Source: Brevundimonas sp. UBA7635
GTDB lineage: Bacteria > Pseudomonadota > Alphaproteobacteria > Caulobacterales > Caulobacteraceae
Assembly: GCA_002483865.1 (NCBI GenBank)
Contig: DLIT01000138.1
Location: 135 to 6,848, forward strand
Length of the DNA stretch: 6,714 bases
Direction: 5' to 3'
The notes below the pieces were generated by a model. That model did not search any database. It was not told where the DNA came from and saw nothing but the letters and a program-made list of their open reading frames with translations. The position numbers and the translations under genes are program-made. This document shows positions 5,159 through 6,714 of this stretch, in pieces. The first letter of the stretch is position 1. Each line of letters starts with the position of its first letter.

Positions 5159-6714
5159 GTGCACGACCCGCTCATCTATCCTGTCTCGCCCGAAGTGGCC
5201 GCCCGCGCCCAGATGGACGCCATCACCTTTGAGCAGGCGCGCACGGCCGCACGCGAGACTCCTCAGGCCTACTGGACCGAGATGGCGCAACGCTTGGACT
5301 GGATGACCTTCCCGACCAGGATCAAGGACGTGTCGTTCAACAAGGACGACTTCCGCATCAAGTGGTTCGAGGACGGGGTGCTGAACGTCTCGGCCAACTG
5401 CATCGACCGCCACCTGCCCGCTCGCAAGGATGAGGTCGCCATCATCTGGGAAGGTGACGAGCCAACCGACAGCCGCAAGATCACCTATGGCGAACTGCAT
5501 GATCAGGTCTCGCGTCTGGCCAATGTGCTGAAAAATCAGGGGGTCCAGAAGGGCGACCGCGTCACCCTCTATATGCCCATGGTGCCGGAAGCGGCCTATG
5601 CCATGCTGGCCTGCGCCCGTATCGGAGCCGTCCATTCGGTCATTTTCGGCGGCTTCTCGCCCGACAGCATCGCGGGCCGTATCGAAGACTGCCGCTCCAC
5701 CTTTGTCATCACCGCCGACGAGGGCTGCCGCGGGGGCCGCAAGGTGCCGCTGAAGGCCAATGTCGACAAGGCGCTGGAAAAGGTGTCGGGCGTGACGGGG
5801 GTTCTGGTCCTGAAACACACCGGGGCCGATGTGGCCGTCGTCGAGGGCCGCGACATCGACTGGAAAACCGCCGTCGAGGCCGCCAGTCCCGATTGCCCGC
5901 CCGAGCCGATGAATGCCGAGGACCCGCTGTTCATCCTCTATACCTCCGGTTCGACCGGCAAGCCCAAGGGCGTGCTGCACACCACCGGCGGCTATCTGCT
6001 GTGGGCGTCGTGGACGCACCAGTATGTGTTCGATTACCGTCCGGGCGAGGTCTATTGGTGCACCGCCGATGTGGGCTGGGTGACGGGCCACTCGTATGGC
6101 GTCTATGGCCCGCTGTCGAATGCGGCCACCACCGTCATGTTCGAGGGCGTGCCCAACTATCCGACCGTCTCGCGCTTCTGGGACGTGATCGACAAGCACA
6201 AGGTCAATGTCTTCTACACCGCCCCCACCGCCATCCGCGCCCTGATGAAGGACGGCGATGCCCCGGTGAACGCGTCCAGCCGCGCCTCCCTGCGCCTGCT
6301 GGGCACGGTGGGCGAGCCGATCAACCCCGAGGCCTGGCGCTGGTACCACGAGGTGGTGGGCGACAGTAAACTGCCCATCGTCGATACCTGGTGGCAGACC
6401 GAAACGGGCGGCATCCTGATCTCGCCCCTGCCCGGCGCGACCGATCTCAAGCCGGGTTCGGCCACAAGGCCACTGCCCGGTGTCGAGCTTCAGATTGTCG
6501 ATGCCGACGGTCAGGTGCAGGACGGCGCGACCGAGGGGAACCTGTGCCTCATAGACAGTTGGCCCGGCCAGATGCGCACCGTCTATGGCGATGACCAGCG
6601 CTTCTTCGACACCTATTTCTCGACCTATCCAGGCAAGTATTTCACCGGCGACGGCTGCCGCCGCGACGAGGACGGCTATTACTGGATCACCGGCCGCGTC
6701 GATGACGTGATCAA
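5159..6714 (+). CDS. acs: Acetyl-CoA synthetase (AMP-forming), 3' end outside the window
   Basis: Acs converts acetate, ATP and CoA to acetyl-CoA, AMP and pyrophosphate in the cytoplasm, and is the high-affinity route for acetate scavenging. The frame is open for 518 codons to the window edge, about 80% of the usual 645-650. Visible features are the N-terminal AceCS segment (about 35-95), the CoA-site R-G-G-R segment (191-194), the ATP P-loop [11 protein letters not shown] (261-271), WWQTETGG (411-418), YFTGDG (494-499) and the hinge GRVDDV (512-517). The acetate-pocket residues of Salmonella Acs (Val310, Thr311, Val386, Trp414) align with Val308, Thr309, Val384 and Trp412. This favours acetate over propionate or longer acyl substrates. 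The acetylatable C-terminal lysine lies beyond the edge. The start is GTG with GGAGG 8 nt upstream. Its position divergent from crbR suggests CrbS/CrbR control. Confidence 0.96.
   Translation, partial: MHDPLIYPVSPEVAARAQMDAITFEQARTAARETPQAYWTEMAQRLDWMTFPTRIKDVSFNKDDFRIKWFEDGVLNVSANCIDRHLPARKDEVAIIWEGDEPTDSRKITYGELHDQVSRLANVLKNQGVQKGDRVTLYMPMVPEAAYAMLACARIGAVHSVIFGGFSPDSIAGRIEDCRSTFVITADEGCRGGRKVPLKANVDKALEKVSGVTGVLVLKHTGADVAVVEGRDIDWKTAVEAASPDCPPEPMNAEDPLFILYTSGSTGKPKGVLHTTGGYLLWASWTHQYVFDYRPGEVYWCTADVGWVTGHSYGVYGPLSNAATTVMFEGVPNYPTVSRFWDVIDKHKVNVFYTAPTAIRALMKDGDAPVNASSRASLRLLGTVGEPINPEAWRWYHEVVGDSKLPIVDTWWQTETGGILISPLPGATDLKPGSATRPLPGVELQIVDADGQVQDGATEGNLCLIDSWPGQMRTVYGDDQRFFDTYFSTYPGKYFTGDGCRRDEDGYYWITGRVDDVI

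Noticed and set aside
5096..6349. 417-codon open frame on the minus strand
   Set aside because: It is antisense to acs, a clearly identified gene on the plus strand. Its composition is the low-complexity Gly/Asp/Arg/His pattern typical of shadows in high-GC DNA.

Overview
This 6.7 kb window is a high-GC bacterial chromosome segment with the codon use of an alphaproteobacterium. A Caulobacter/Brevundimonas-type organism (Caulobacterales) is my best guess, from the look of the proteins and a GCTATATC -10 element that fits the Caulobacter housekeeping promoter consensus. The genus is inference.

Layout: (1) 1-78 holds the last 25 codons of a heavy-metal P-type ATPase, probably the copper exporter CopA. 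It overlaps by ATGA the copper sensor gene cueR (75-470), so the left edge is the end of a copper-efflux operon. (2) 471-704 is a 234-bp regulatory gap with several inverted repeats and a candidate promoter. (3) 705-4094 encodes a 1129-residue CrbS-type hybrid histidine kinase: a 13-helix SLC5 transporter domain, STAC linker, PAS, HisKA/HATPase and a C-terminal receiver. (4) 4107-4724 on the minus strand encodes its likely partner, a NarL/LuxR-type response regulator (CrbR-like). It converges on crbS with 12 bp between the stop codons. (5) 4725-5158 is a 434-bp divergent intergenic region between crbR and acs. (6) 5159-6714 is the first 518 codons of acetyl-CoA synthetase (acs), starting at GTG behind a strong ribosome binding site and running off the right edge.

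How it works together: CrbS/CrbR is the two-component system that switches on acs for acetate scavenging in Vibrio and Pseudomonas (established knowledge). Here the sensor, regulator and target gene sit side by side, so the locus looks like a self-contained acetate-switch module. The copper genes on the left appear unrelated in function.

The most interesting unexplained signal is a shared box, TT(T/C)GACCAAAGTC, found once upstream of crbS and once, inverted, in the crbR-acs gap. A shorter CCAAAGTC copy also lies in the crbS leader. It is a candidate binding site for CrbR or another common regulator. A roughly 50-nt stem-loop in the acs upstream region is a second candidate control element.
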